From the NCBI RefSeq assembly GCF_900215205.1, contig NZ_OBDY01000030.1:1-64000 (forward strand): a stretch of 64,000 nt of DNA. The letters are read 5' to 3'. Positions 34,421-45,425 of this stretch are shown here, piece by piece. A model generated the notes under the pieces. The model did not search any database. It was not told the DNA's origin and saw only the letters and a program-made list of their open reading frames with translations. How positions within the stretch are numbered: the stretch's first letter is position 1; each line of letters starts with the position of its first letter. The translations under genes and the position numbers were made by a program. Source of the stretch: Paractinoplanes atraurantiacus. Lineage in GTDB: Bacteria; Actinomycetota; Actinomycetes; Mycobacteriales; Micromonosporaceae.

Positions 34421-36857
34421 CTCTCTCGACGTAGCCGTCGGTGCCGTGCACCCTGATCCGCTGACCGTCCTCGATCAGCCGGGTGGCGTTCTCGACGCCG
34501 ACCACGGCCGGCAGGCCGTACTCCCGGGCGATCACCGCGCCGTGCGTCATCTGCCCGCCGACCTCGGTGACCAGCCCGGCGATCTGCACGAAGGCGGGCG
34601 TCCAGCTGGGGTCGGTGTACGCGGTGACCAGGATGTCGCCCGGCTCGAAGTCGGCCCCGGCCATGTCGGCCACGACCCGGGCCCGGCCCTCGACCGTGCC
34701 GGCCGAGACGGGCAGCCCGGCCAGCGCGCCCGGCGGCAGGCCCTCGGTCCGGTAGGAGCCCGTGACGGCCTCGCCCTCCGAGGTGAGCACGCGCGGCGCG
34801 GCGAGCGTCTGATAGGACGCGAACGCCCGGCGGCGCTCCTCGATGAGGTCGTGGTCGGCCCGCTGAGCCCGTACAACCTCGGAAAGCTCCTCGAGACTCA
34901 GGTAGTAGATGTCGTCCGAGTGCGTGATCACACCGGCCGCGACCAGGCGCCCGGCCTCGGCGAGCAGCGCCTGCTTGTAGACGAAGTAGCGGCTGACCAG
35001 GTGATACTTCGGGTATTCGCGATAGCCGGCGAAGGTGCGGAGCTGGTCGATCATCCGCTTGGTTTCCGCTGCGTCCGCTTCGGGCAGGCCGCTCAGCACC
35101 TCCCGCTCCTTCTCGCGAGCCTTGCGACGGCCCTCCTCGACGCGCCGCTCGTGCTCGCCGGGCTCCGCGTTGCGGACGTTGCTGAGAATCATCGGCACGA
35201 TCGCGCCGGGGTCCTCACTCCAGCGCGGCCGGGTGATGTCGATTTCCCCGACACAGCGCATGCCGTACGTCTCGAGATAGCCCCGAATCGCGTCGCCCAC
35301 CTCTGCGGGCAGCCTGTCGAGGTCGCCCGGGAACTCTTCCAGGAGAGCGACCGCCTCCGGGTGACGGCGGACGACATCGGCGACGTCGAGCAGGGCCAGA
35401 CCCATCTCCGAGGTGACGTTGCCCGGCGCGGCGAGCGTGAGGGTGTCGGCCACGCCCTTCTCGAAACGCTCGTCGAGCCACCAGGTGGCCTCCATGCCCG
35501 CCATGATCGCCGGCATGTTGCGCGGGTCGAACAGGATCTGCCGCATCCCTTTCACGTCGGCGATGACAAAATCGAGCAGCTCCGCCCCGGTCTTGCCCCG
35601 GATGGCCTCCTTCAGTTCGGCCAGCGACGCCTCCCGCTGCGCGACCAGCTCGGCCACGATGGCCGGGTCGGCGTCGATCGGCTCCTGCTTGGTGGTGATG
35701 ACGTGCGGGCTGTCATCGGGCGCCACGGTGACGAAGTTCCGCTCGGCGATGGTGCGCAGCGCGCCGCCCATCAGCGGATCGGACCGCTCGAAGGCTTGGA
35801 CCAGCGCGGGCCCGAGCCGCGCGGTGGCGTCGACGAAGAGCCGCCCACCGGCGTCGACCATGTTCCCGGGCGAGGTCAGCTTCCACACGGAGAGCCCGAG
35901 CGGCCGCATCGCCTCGGTCATCATCTGCTGGTGCCCCACCGAGACGTACACCCGGTTCTCGTCGTCCGGTGCCTCCGGAATCGGGAAGAGCGTGGTGATC
36001 GGCCGGCTCTGCACGATCGCGAACCCGTCGCCGTCGAGGCACCACTCGATGTCCTGGGGCTGCCCGAAGTGCGCTTCGATCCGCCGCCCCAACTCGGCGA
36101 GCCGCACGATCTCGGCATCGCTCAGGGCGGCCTGCTTCTGCCGCTCCGGCGAGATCTCCTCCTCGACGGTGCCGCCCCCGGCCCGCGCTTGAATGGCGAG
36201 CCGCTTGGCCCCGATCGTCTTGCCGGCGATCACACCGTCGCGCACCTTGTAGACGTCGGCATGCACCAGCCCCGACACGAGGGCTTCACCGAGCCCGAAC
36301 CCGGCATCGATGGAAACGACCCGCCGGTTCCCGTTCACCGGGTCGGCGGTGAACATGATCCCGGCCGCCTCCGGCCCCACCATCCGCTGCACCACAACGG
36401 CCATCCGCACGTCATGATCGCCCCCCGCCCGCAGCCGATAGGCGACGGCCCTCTCGGTGAACAGCGATCCCCAGCACCGCTTCACCCGATCCAGGATCTC
36501 GTCCAAACCCACGACATTGAGGTACGTGTCGTGCTGCCCCGCAAAGGAGGCAGCCGCCGAGTCCTCGGAGGTCGCACTGGACCGCACCGCATAGGCAAGC
36601 CCAGGCTCGACCCGAGCGGCGACAGCCGCCACCAGCTCATCCGGCAGCACCACCGCCTCGACGGCGCGGCGCAGCTCGGCGTCCTCGGGATCGACCTCCG
36701 CCACCACCGACGCGAAAGCCTCAGTGGTCACACAGAACCCTCCGGGAACCCGCACACCGTCAATGCGCAGAAGCTCCCCGAGATGCGCCCCCTTACCGCC
36801 GACGTCGCCGACCCGCCCCCGGTCAACCTCCGCCAGATCCACGACATAAGCACCCAC
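34410..36857 (-). CDS. rph: Rifamycin phosphotransferase (rph-type)
   Basis: An 815-residue PEP-synthase-like phosphotransferase expected to inactivate rifamycins by phosphorylating the C21 hydroxyl with ATP. It has an N-terminal ATP-binding domain (VGGKGAHLGELLRIDGVRVP; AVRSSATSEDSAAASFAGQH), a central drug-binding region (around FVTVAPDDSPHVITTKQE) and a C-terminal swivelling histidine domain with GGQMTHGAVIAREYGLPAVV, the catalytic His being near 772. GTG 36857 is taken as start because GGAAGGGCGGG lies just upstream; ATG 36890 is an alternative. A rifamycin-associated element lies upstream, which supports the drug-resistance reading over a general PEP synthase. Confidence 0.88.
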   Translation of the reverse strand: MGAYVVDLAEVDRGRVGDVGGKGAHLGELLRIDGVRVPGGFCVTTEAFASVVAEVDPEDAELRRAVEAVVLPDELVAAVAARVEPGLAYAVRSSATSEDSAAASFAGQHDTYLNVVGLDEILDRVKRCWGSLFTERAVAYRLRAGGDHDVRMAVVVQRMVGPEAAGIMFTADPVNGNRRVVSIDAGFGLGEALVSGLVHADVYKVRDGVIAGKTIGAKRLAIQARAGGGTVEEEISPERQKQAALSDAEIVRLAELGRRIEAHFGQPQDIEWCLDGDGFAIVQSRPITTLFPIPEAPDDENRVYVSVGHQQMMTEAMRPLGLSVWKLTSPGNMVDAGGRLFVDATARLGPALVQAFERSDPLMGGALRTIAERNFVTVAPDDSPHVITTKQEPIDADPAIVAELVAQREASLAELKEAIRGKTGAELLDFVIADVKGMRQILFDPRNMPAIMAGMEATWWLDERFEKGVADTLTLAAPGNVTSEMGLALLDVADVVRRHPEAVALLEEFPGDLDRLPAEVGDAIRGYLETYGMRCVGEIDITRPRWSEDPGAIVPMILSNVRNAEPGEHERRVEEGRRKAREKEREVLSGLPEADAAETKRMIDQLRTFAGYREYPKYHLVSRYFVYKQALLAEAGRLVAAGVITHSDDIYYLSLEELSEVVRAQRADHDLIEERRRAFASYQTLAAPRVLTSEGEAVTGSYRTEGLPPGALAGLPVSAGTVEGRARVVADMAGADFEPGDILVTAYTDPSWTPAFVQIAGLVTEVGGQMTHGAVIAREYGLPAVVGVENATRLIEDGQRIRVHGTDGYVERVTP

Positions 36858-36905
36858 CGCAACCCGCCCTTCCACAGCCACGGCACGCATTCTGCGCGCC
36901 CCATC

Positions 36906-36924
36906 GGGCCTTGCGGCAAGCCCC
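36906..36924 (-). promoter_or_regulatory. Rifamycin-associated element (RAE) upstream of rph
   Basis: The minus-strand 19 bases GGGGCTTGCCGCAAGGCCC match the known RAE (consensus GGGGCTTGCGGCAAGGCCC) at every position but the centre one. The RAE is known to precede rifamycin-inducible genes such as rph, arr and rox in actinobacteria. It lies 49 bases before the GTG start and 16 before the alternative ATG, and is a near-perfect palindrome. Confidence 0.88.
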
Positions 36925-37036
36925 CACATCCGCTATAGCTTAGAAGTGGGAGGGGCGCGCCCCTCCTTTTTCGCGCCTTACGCGGCCGCGCTTCCCACCC
37001 CTTTCCCGGCCCGCGCCTCCCCGCTTCTCGCGACCC

Positions 37037-37145
37037 GCGCGCCCTTTCCACCGGCCTGCGCCACGCTCCTCCGTCCCGCACCACCGCTCCGCGCGCCCTT
37101 TCCACCGGCTCGCGCCGGGCTCCTCCGTCCCGCACCACCGCTCCG
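37037..37145. repeat. 54-bp tandem repeat, two copies
   Basis: Two copies of a 54-base unit start with gcgccctttccaccgg at about 37039 and 37093 and end near caccaccgctccgc. The second copy has a few changes. On the minus strand the unit reads as an 18-residue repeat RGAVVRDGGAWRRPVERA, but no gene is supported. Confidence 0.6.
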
Positions 37146-37202
37146 CGCGCCTTGTTCCGCCCAGTCCGCGCCCTCACTCCTCCCGCCCCGCGCGCCGCCT
37201 CA

Positions 37203-37405
37203 CGACCGGCCAGCGCCACGCTCCGCTGCCCCTTCCCGCGCCGGCTCCGCCCGCCCCGCGCCTCTCACCGCGCGCACCGCCCTACGGCCGGCCAACGCCA
37301 CGCTCCCCTGCCCCTTCCCCTGCCCCCGTTCCACCCGTTCCGCGCCCTCGCACCCCGCGCCTCTCGCCGCGCGCACCACCTCACGACCGGCCAAACGCCA
37401 CGCTC
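37203..37405. repeat. Three dispersed repeats with core CGACCGGCCAxCGCCACGCTCC
   Basis: A core of about 21 bases recurs at 37203, 37285 and 37384, spaced 82 and 99 bases, each followed by C-rich sequence. It resembles the spacing seen in the 27354-27745 tract. Confidence 0.5.
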
Positions 37406-37540
37406 CCCGGTCCCTGTGCCCGTCCGCACCCTCGCGCCCCGCGCCTCCCGCCCCGCGCGCTGCCGTACGACGACCAGCGGCACACTCCAGCCCCGCGCCC
37501 GTTCCGCCCGCCCGCACCTCACCCGGCCCGCGCCACCGCC

Positions 37541-37675
37541 CCGCCCTCGCCGCCGCTCCGCTCTCGCCGCCAATCCGCGCTTGCCTCCGCCCGGCCCACG
37601 CCGCCGCCCCGCCCTCGCCGCCGCTCCGCTCTCGCCGCCAATCCGCGCTTGCCTCCGCCCGGCCCGCGCCGCCGC
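37541..37675. repeat. 68-bp tandem repeat, two copies
   Basis: ccgccctcgccgccgctccg at 37541 returns at 37609, and ctctcgccgccaatccgc at 37561 returns at 37629, so the unit is 68 bases and the two copies are nearly identical. Confidence 0.65.
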
Positions 37676-37736
37676 CCGGGCCTCGCCACCGGCCCGCTCG
37701 TCCCGAGTCCGCGCTGTTGTGGCCCATCTCCCAATA

Positions 37737-37764
37737 CCTATCGCGCAGATAGGAATGCTATGCT
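37737..37764 (+). promoter_or_regulatory. Palindrome and -10 element before the EgtA-like gene
   Basis: CCTATC-gcgca-GATAGG is a perfect 6-bp inverted repeat (37737-37753). TATGCT follows at 37759-37764 and fits a -10 hexamer, so the palindrome would overlap the -35 region. It lies about 40 bases upstream of the GTG at 37802. Confidence 0.5.
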
Positions 37765-37801
37765 CGCCCGGTTCCCGACACGAGTGAGGCAGTGAGGCCA
37801 C

Positions 37802-39073
37802 GTGACGACCCTGACCGAGCGGGCGGCCGAGCTGCTCCTCGCCTCCCACGCTTTCGATCCGGCGACGCCGGGGTTCGTGGGCGCCTCACTCGAGTTGCCC
37901 GTCGCCGCGGCGCCGTCTCACCGGGTGCCGCTGCGGCATGGCTTTCTCGACGCCCGTTCGGCGCGGGTCGCGGTGGTCAGCGGTCCCCCTTCTCCGGGCC
38001 TGGCCGCCTGCCTCGACCGGATAGCCGACGACCTGGCCGCGACCTCCGCCGCCGGCTTCGCCTGGCCGACCGCCCCGCTGCCCATCGCCCGGGTCCACGG
38101 ATCCGCCCAGCTCCTCACCGACGATGGCCGGCTCCGGGACAACCAAACGCAGCCGCGGACCGACGACGCCCGCACCCACGCCGGCGAGCCCCAGCTCCGG
38201 GGCGGCGATAGTCAGCTCCGGAACGGCGAGATCCCGCTGCGGGTCGGCGGCACTCACCTCCAGGACGGAAAGATCCCGCTCCGAGACGGCAACACTCAGC
38301 TCCAGGGCGGCGGCAGCCCACTGCGGGCCGGCGACGCCCAGCTCCGGGACGGCGACATCCGGCTGCGGGCGGGTGAATCCCCCTCGGGTGCCGGCGGCAT
38401 TCGCGTAGCGCTCGAAGCGGGGCTCGACGCCGGTGGGCCGCTCGGGCTGGAGCGCCGGTGGGCCCTCGCCCACACGCTCGCCCCGGTGCTGGCCGCCGCC
38501 TTTGCCAACTCTCCCCTGCTCGGCGGGGAGCCCAGCGGGTGGCGCAGCGTGAGGCAGGCCCGCAACCGTGATCTGCCCGTGCTGCCCGTCGAGGCGGATG
38601 CCCGGCGGGGGTGGGCTCGCTTCGTCCTCGACGCTCCCGGGCGGGACGGGCGCACCTTCCGGGAGCGGGCCCGCTCCGGTGAGCGGCCTCGCCTGGCCGA
38701 TCTGGCCGAGCATGTCGAGTCGCTTCGGCCGCCCGTCGCCGCCCGCGGGCATCTCGAGATCGATGTCGCCGACCGGCAGCCCGGCCGCGGGTGGCGGGTT
38801 GTCGTCGCGGTGACCACCGTGCTCCTCGACGATCCCCGGGCCGCCTCGGCCGCTGAGCTGGCCACCGCCACCCTGGCCGTCGAGCCGGGGCTGTGGGAGC
38901 GCGCCGCACGCGACGCTCTCACCGACCCTGTGCTCGCGGCCGCCGCGCGGGAGTGCTTCGTCGAGGCGTACGCCGCCCTGGCCCGTCATGGTGCCGACCG
39001 TGACCTTCGCGACGCCGTCGCCGATTTCACCGACCGCTATGTGATGCGCGCGCGCTGCCCGGCCGACGACGTG

Positions 39074-39097
<24 letters not shown>
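37802..39097 (+). CDS. EgtA-like glutamate-cysteine ligase homologue with heptapeptide repeat insert
   Basis: A 431-residue protein whose C-terminal half matches actinobacterial EgtA (ergothioneine-type glutamate-cysteine ligase): RRWALAHTLAPVLAAAFANS, GWRSVRQARNRDL, LLDDPRAASAAELATATL and DRYVMRARCPADD. The N-terminal half looks eroded. The VGxELEW motif is VGASLELPV, the GGQxELSSPP motif is replaced by ARSARVAVVSGPP, and the usual catalytic stretch before RRW is replaced by nine heptapeptide repeats (residues 132-194). Loss of these residues suggests it is no longer a classical ligase. GTG 37802 has GAGG upstream. No egtB-D is nearby. Its 3' end overlaps the convergent UvrA-like gene by 24 bases. 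Confidence 0.72.
38195..38383 (+). repeat. Nine tandem 21-bp repeats within the EgtA-like gene
   Basis: Nine 21-base units encode heptapeptides LRGGDSQ, LRNGEIP, LRVGGTH, LQDGKIP, LRDGNTQ, LQGGGSP, LRAGDAQ, LRDGDIR and LRAGESP. Leu1 and Gly4 are invariant and Arg/Gln2 nearly so, while the other positions vary. The unit length is a multiple of three, so copy number can change without frameshift. Confidence 0.85.
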
Positions 39098-41437
<2,340 letters not shown>

Positions 41438-41503
41438 CGGATCTCCGTCTCCATGGGCGTCACGGTAGTGGCGGCCGGGGGCTCCGCGCTTCTCGATAAC
41501 TGA

Positions 41504-41941
41504 TCAGGTGCGTTCACCGGTGATGTAGCCGGCGAGGCTGCTGCGCTCCGTCTCGAGCTCGTCGATCCGGAATTTCACGACGTCGCCGATGCTGACGACG
41601 CCGTGCAGCGCGCCGTCCTCGATCACCGGCACGTGCCGGAAGCGCCGCTCGGTCATCAACCGTTCGACGTCCTCCAGCAGGGCGGTTCGGGTGACCGAGC
41701 GTACCTGTGTGGTCGCGATCGCCGCCACCGGCTCGGAGAGCACCGCGGCGCCACGCGCGGCCAGCGCCCGCACCACGTCGCGCTCGCTGACGATGCCGTC
41801 GACGGCCCGGCCGTCGGGCGACACGATCGCGGCGCCGATCTTGTGTTCGGCCAGGACGCCGAGCAGCTCGGCCACGTCCACATCGGGGGCCACCGTCACC
41901 ACGCGGTCACCCTTGACTCGAAGAATGTCGCTGATACGCAT
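41504..41941 (-). CDS. CBS-domain pair protein
   Basis: A 145-residue protein made of two CBS domains (IGAAIVSPDGRAVDGIVSER and ALHGVVSIGDVVKFRIDELE). It resembles hypoxia-linked stand-alone CBS proteins such as Hrp1 of Mycobacterium, and would bind adenine nucleotides or other small ligands. ATG 41939-41941 starts it. A -35-like TTGACA with an internal palindrome lies upstream. Confidence 0.82.
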   Translation of the reverse strand: MRISDILRVKGDRVVTVAPDVDVAELLGVLAEHKIGAAIVSPDGRAVDGIVSERDVVRALAARGAAVLSEPVAAIATTQVRSVTRTALLEDVERLMTERRFRHVPVIEDGALHGVVSIGDVVKFRIDELETERSSLAGYITGERT

Positions 41942-42001
41942 CGTCGTCTCCCCTTGATCACGTCGTTGTCGTCGTTGGGGCTTACGCCTAGATGCCGTTA
42001 T

Positions 42002-42018
42002 TCACGACGTGATGTCAA
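42002..42018 (-). promoter_or_regulatory. Promoter-like TTGACA with palindrome before CBS gene
   Basis: On the minus strand TTGACA (42018-42013) is followed at once by TCACG-T-CGTGA (42012-42002), a perfect inverted repeat within the spacer, and a weak -10 (CATCTA). A DNA-binding protein on the palindrome could block or aid this promoter, about 75 bases before the CBS start. Confidence 0.45.
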
Positions 42019-42023
42019 GAGTC

Positions 42024-42572
42024 CTATTTGCTGAAGAGTCGATCAGCCGCGTCGTCCCATGCCTTCACGAGATCGACTTTCACCGGGTTGCGCAGCCATT
42101 GGATCTGCAGGCCGTCCATCATGGCGATCACCTGCCGGGCCAGCGCTTCGTCACCGCCGGCGAGCTCGGTGAAGGAATCGATCGCACGCTTCTCCCTCGT
42201 GCGGAAATAGTCGTGCACCGGGTGATCGGGGGCGAGCGACTCGGCCTCGAGAACGGCAAACAGTCTGACGATTTCCGGTTGTCGGGCGTTACGCCGTACC
42301 AGGGCCGCGCAAAGATCTTGAAGTTTCTCGGCTTTAAGCTCGGACATATCGGATTTGTCGCGCTCGTCAAGAACTGCGATGAGCAGGCCCTCCTTCGAGC
42401 CGACGTGGTGCAGCAGGCCGGGCACGGTCAGGCCGCAGCCGTCGGCGACGTCCTGCATCGACAGGCCCCAGAAGCCGTACTCGGCGATCAGCCGGCTGGT
42501 GACCTCGACGATCTGCTTGCGGCGCTCGGCGGCGGGCAGGCGCGCCCGATCGCGCCGGAAAGGCTGACCCAT
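42024..42572 (-). CDS. TetR-family regulator of the GH3 gene
   Basis: A 182-residue TetR-type protein with helix-turn-helix LSMQDVADGCGLTVPGLLHHV. ATG 42570-42572 is selected because GGGGGAG lies 3-9 bases upstream; a longer start at 42599 lacks one. It is divergent from a beta-glucosidase gene, which it probably controls in response to sugars or an aglycone. The gap between the two starts is 123 bases. Confidence 0.8.
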   Translation of the reverse strand: MGQPFRRDRARLPAAERRKQIVEVTSRLIAEYGFWGLSMQDVADGCGLTVPGLLHHVGSKEGLLIAVLDERDKSDMSELKAEKLQDLCAALVRRNARQPEIVRLFAVLEAESLAPDHPVHDYFRTREKRAIDSFTELAGGDEALARQVIAMMDGLQIQWLRNPVKVDLVKAWDDAADRLFSK

Positions 42573-42594
42573 GTCTCCCCCTTGTTCGCTGGAG

Positions 42595-42622
42595 ATCATA
42601 CGACTACCTTGTACCTAGTAGG
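42595..42622. promoter_or_regulatory. Candidate operator and -10 in the TetR/GH3 divergent region
   Basis: CTAC-cttgtaccta-GTAG (42604-42621) is a short inverted repeat. On the minus strand TATGAT (42600-42595) fits a -10 for the TetR gene, 22 bases before its ATG. Short half-sites make this tentative. Confidence 0.3.
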
Positions 42623-42695
42623 CACTCAGTAAGCCGCGCGTTCACCGCCTTCTTGCGAAACTTGACCAGGAAATCGGCCACCGAAGGGGATCCTC

Positions 42696-44888
42696 GTGGA
42701 ACTCACCGACCAGGCCGCTCTCACGAGCGGCAGCGCCTTCTGGACCTCGACGGAGGCCGGCGGGGTTCCGCAGATCACGCTCACCGACGGGCCGCACGGC
42801 GTGCGCATGCAGAGCTCCGAGGAGGACATGCTCACCGGCCGCCCGGCCACGGCCTTCCCGCCGGCGGTGACCTCCGGCTCGACCTGGGATCCCGCGCTGG
42901 TGCGCCGCATGGGCGAGGCCCTGGGCGACGAGTGCCGGGCGATGGGCGTGCAGGTGCTGCTCGGTCCCGGCATCAACATCAAGCGCACTCCCCTGGGCGG
43001 CCGCAACTTCGAATACTTCTCCGAAGACCCGCTGATCAGCGGCGTGATGGCCACCGAGTGGGTGCTGGGCCTGCAGAGCCGCGGCGTCGGCGCGTCGCTG
43101 AAGCATTTCGCGGTCAACAGTCAGGAGACCGACCGCATGACGATCAGCGCCGACGTCGACGAGCGGACGCTGCGCGAGATCTACCTGCGCGCCTTCCAGC
43201 GGGTGGTCACGCGGTCCCAGCCGTGGACGGTCATGTGCTCCTACAACCGCGTCAACGGCGTGCACGCCTCGCAGAACCGCTGGCTGCTGACCGACGTGCT
43301 GCGCGGCGAGTGGGGCTTCGAGGGCCTGGTCGTCTCCGACTGGGGTGCCGTGGTCGACCGGGTGGCCGCCGTGCACGCGGGCCTCGACCTGACCATGCCC
43401 GGCCCCGACGAGGCGGGCGACGCCGCGCTGGTCGCCGCGGTCAAAGACGGCTCCCTGGCCGCCGGCGACCTGCGGCTCTCGGCCGACCGGGTGGCCGCGC
43501 TGGTCGCGAAATCGAGACTCGAGACCACCGAGTCGTACGACGCCGACGCCCACCACGCCCTGGCCCGCGAGATCGCCGCGCGGGGCATCGTGCTGCTGAA
43601 GAACGACGGCGACGTGCTGCCGCTGCGCGCCGAGGGCCAGTCCATCGCCGTGCTGGGCGAGTATGCCCGCACCCCGCGTTTCCAGGGCGGCGGCAGCTCC
43701 CAGATCACCCCGACCCGCCTCGACGACGCCCTCACCGAGATCACCGCGTCGTCCTCGGCCGCTGTCACCTTTGCTCCTGGCTACAGCGCCGACGAAAACG
43801 CCGTCGTCGAGCCCCTGCTCGACGAGGCCGCCGCCGCGGCCGCGGGCGCCGACGTGGCGCTGGTCTTCGTCGGCTCGAAACAGGAGACCGAGGGTTCCGA
43901 CCGCGACGGCATCGACCTGCCGGCTTCGCACCGGGCGCTGGTCGAGCGGGTCGCCGCCGCCAACCCGCGCACGGTGGTCGTCCTGTCGAACGGCGCCGTC
44001 GTCCGCACCGCCCCCTGGGACGAGGCGGTCCCCGGCATCGTCGAGGCGTGGCTGCTGGGCCAGGCCGGCGGCAGCGCGATCGCTGACGTGCTGTTCGGCC
44101 GGGTCAACCCGTCGGGCCGCCTCACCGAGACGATCCCGCTGAAACTGGCCGACCACCCGTCCTTCCTGGACTTCCCGGGCGAGGCCGGCCACGTCCGCTA
44201 CGGCGAGGGCCTGCACGTCGGCTACCGCGGTTTCGACGCCCGCGAGCAGGAGGTGGCCTACCCCTTCGGTTTCGGCCTCTCCTACACCACTTTCGAATAT
44301 GGGATGCCGTCCGCCACCGTCACCGCGTCCGGCGTCGAGCTCACCATCGACGTGACGAACACCGGCGCGCGCGACGGCCGCGAGGTGGTCCAGGCGTACA
44401 TGGAGGTCACCCGTTCCCGGGTGCGGCGTGCCCCGCGAGAGCTGAAGGCCTTCGCCAACGTTGCGATCGCGGCCGGCGCCACGGAAACGGTGACCCTGCA
44501 GATCCCCCGCGACGACCTGGCCTACTGGGACGAGCGGCTGTCCCGCTGGGTGGTCGAGGGCGGCGAATACCACTTCGCCGTCGGCGCCTCTTCCCGCGAC
44601 CTGCGCGGCGCCGTCCTGGCCACGATCGAGGCCGACGCCGGCACCCGCTGGCCGCTGACCGCCGACTCCACCATCGCCGAGTGGTTCGCCGATCCCCGGG
44701 GCGCCGACCTGCTCCGCAAGGCTTTCGCCGACGCGGCCGGCACCGGCACCGGCATCGCGGCCCAGGCCGCCGACCCCGCCATGCTCCAGCTGTTGGGCGG
44801 CCTTCCTCTGAACCGTCTGGGCATGTTCCCCGGTAGCCCCTTCACCGAGGAAACAGTGCAGGCACTGGCCGCGGCCGCCAACGACTGA
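42696..44888 (+). CDS. Glycoside hydrolase family 3 beta-glucosidase
   Basis: A 730-residue GH3 enzyme. The N-terminal domain has SLKHFAVNSQETDRM and the catalytic nucleophile Asp in GLVVSDWGAV (about residue 215). The (alpha/beta)6 domain follows with VLLKNDGDVLPL and GSKQETEGSDRDGIDLP, and a FnIII-like domain closes the protein (GVELTIDVTNTGARDGREVV). No signal peptide is visible, so it acts inside the cell on imported oligosaccharides or glycosides. GTG 42696 has GAAGGGGA just upstream. It is divergent from a TetR gene. Confidence 0.9.
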   Translation: MELTDQAALTSGSAFWTSTEAGGVPQITLTDGPHGVRMQSSEEDMLTGRPATAFPPAVTSGSTWDPALVRRMGEALGDECRAMGVQVLLGPGINIKRTPLGGRNFEYFSEDPLISGVMATEWVLGLQSRGVGASLKHFAVNSQETDRMTISADVDERTLREIYLRAFQRVVTRSQPWTVMCSYNRVNGVHASQNRWLLTDVLRGEWGFEGLVVSDWGAVVDRVAAVHAGLDLTMPGPDEAGDAALVAAVKDGSLAAGDLRLSADRVAALVAKSRLETTESYDADAHHALAREIAARGIVLLKNDGDVLPLRAEGQSIAVLGEYARTPRFQGGGSSQITPTRLDDALTEITASSSAAVTFAPGYSADENAVVEPLLDEAAAAAAGADVALVFVGSKQETEGSDRDGIDLPASHRALVERVAAANPRTVVVLSNGAVVRTAPWDEAVPGIVEAWLLGQAGGSAIADVLFGRVNPSGRLTETIPLKLADHPSFLDFPGEAGHVRYGEGLHVGYRGFDAREQEVAYPFGFGLSYTTFEYGMPSATVTASGVELTIDVTNTGARDGREVVQAYMEVTRSRVRRAPRELKAFANVAIAAGATETVTLQIPRDDLAYWDERLSRWVVEGGEYHFAVGASSRDLRGAVLATIEADAGTRWPLTADSTIAEWFADPRGADLLRKAFADAAGTGTGIAAQAADPAMLQLLGGLPLNRLGMFPGSPFTEETVQALAAAAND

Positions 44889-44949
44889 CCCCGTCTAGGA
44901 TGGCGCCCACCCCTTGCGTCCGATCGAGCCCAGGCGGAAAGGCACGACC

Positions 44950-45330
44950 ATGATGGTTCCGGCGGAGATAGCAGCCAGCAAACAGGTCAGCCTGATCACC
45001 TTCAAAAAGGACGGAACCCCGGTGGCCACCCCCGTCTGGCAGGTCTCCGAGGGCAACACCTTGACCACGGTCTCCCTGGCCGACGCCTGGAAGGTCAAGC
45101 GCATCCGCAACAACCCGCGCGTCGAGGTCACCCCCTGCGACATCCGGGGCAAGGTGCCCCCGGGCGCCCAGACCGTCTCCGGCACCGCGGTGCTTCTGCC
45201 GCCCTCAGAAACCGAACGCGCACGCCGCCTCTTGGCCGGCCGTTACATCTCCGCGCGGATCGGCGCGTTCTTCACCCGGCTCTTCCACATCAAGCGCCCA
45301 CCGGCCGTCGCCATCGTCGTCACCTTCTGA
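44950..45330 (+). CDS. PPOX-type F420-dependent oxidoreductase
   Basis: A 126-residue split-barrel protein of the pyridoxamine-phosphate-oxidase-like / F420 group. It has VSLITFKKDGTPVATPVWQV and RNNPRVEVTPCDIRGKVPPG, matching TIGR03666-like actinobacterial proteins. Substrate unknown; relatives reduce F420-linked substrates or bind biliverdin. Two ATGs (44950, 44953) are possible, with GGAAAGG upstream. Confidence 0.8.
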   Translation: MMVPAEIAASKQVSLITFKKDGTPVATPVWQVSEGNTLTTVSLADAWKVKRIRNNPRVEVTPCDIRGKVPPGAQTVSGTAVLLPPSETERARRLLAGRYISARIGAFFTRLFHIKRPPAVAIVVTF

Positions 45331-45425
45331 CGCGCGGGCGTGGACCACGTCGCCCGCCCCGTTCGGTGGGCGTCGTGCCCGGGCGCCGGTGCCGCCTACG
45401 GCCGCGCCTGGGCGCCGGTACCGCC

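Larger units (their letters stand above)
36925..37736. other. About 800-bp GC-rich repeat-bearing spacer
   Basis: No frame looks like a real protein; all read as Ala/Pro/Arg low-complexity sequence. The stretch holds the tandem repeats listed at 37037-37145 and 37541-37675 and a set of longer repeats in between. It is upstream of both rph (minus) and the EgtA-like gene (plus). Confidence 0.6.

Noticed and set aside
36858..36929. Start of rph at 36929, the first available codon
   Set aside because: The RAE and a promoter-like region lie within that extension, and the family N-terminus (YVVDLAE-like) begins near the GTG at 36857.
37152..37787. Pro/Ala/Arg-rich open frames in the spacer at 37 kb
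   Set aside because: They track the 54- and 68-bp DNA repeats in several frames, with no ribosome sites or family resemblance.
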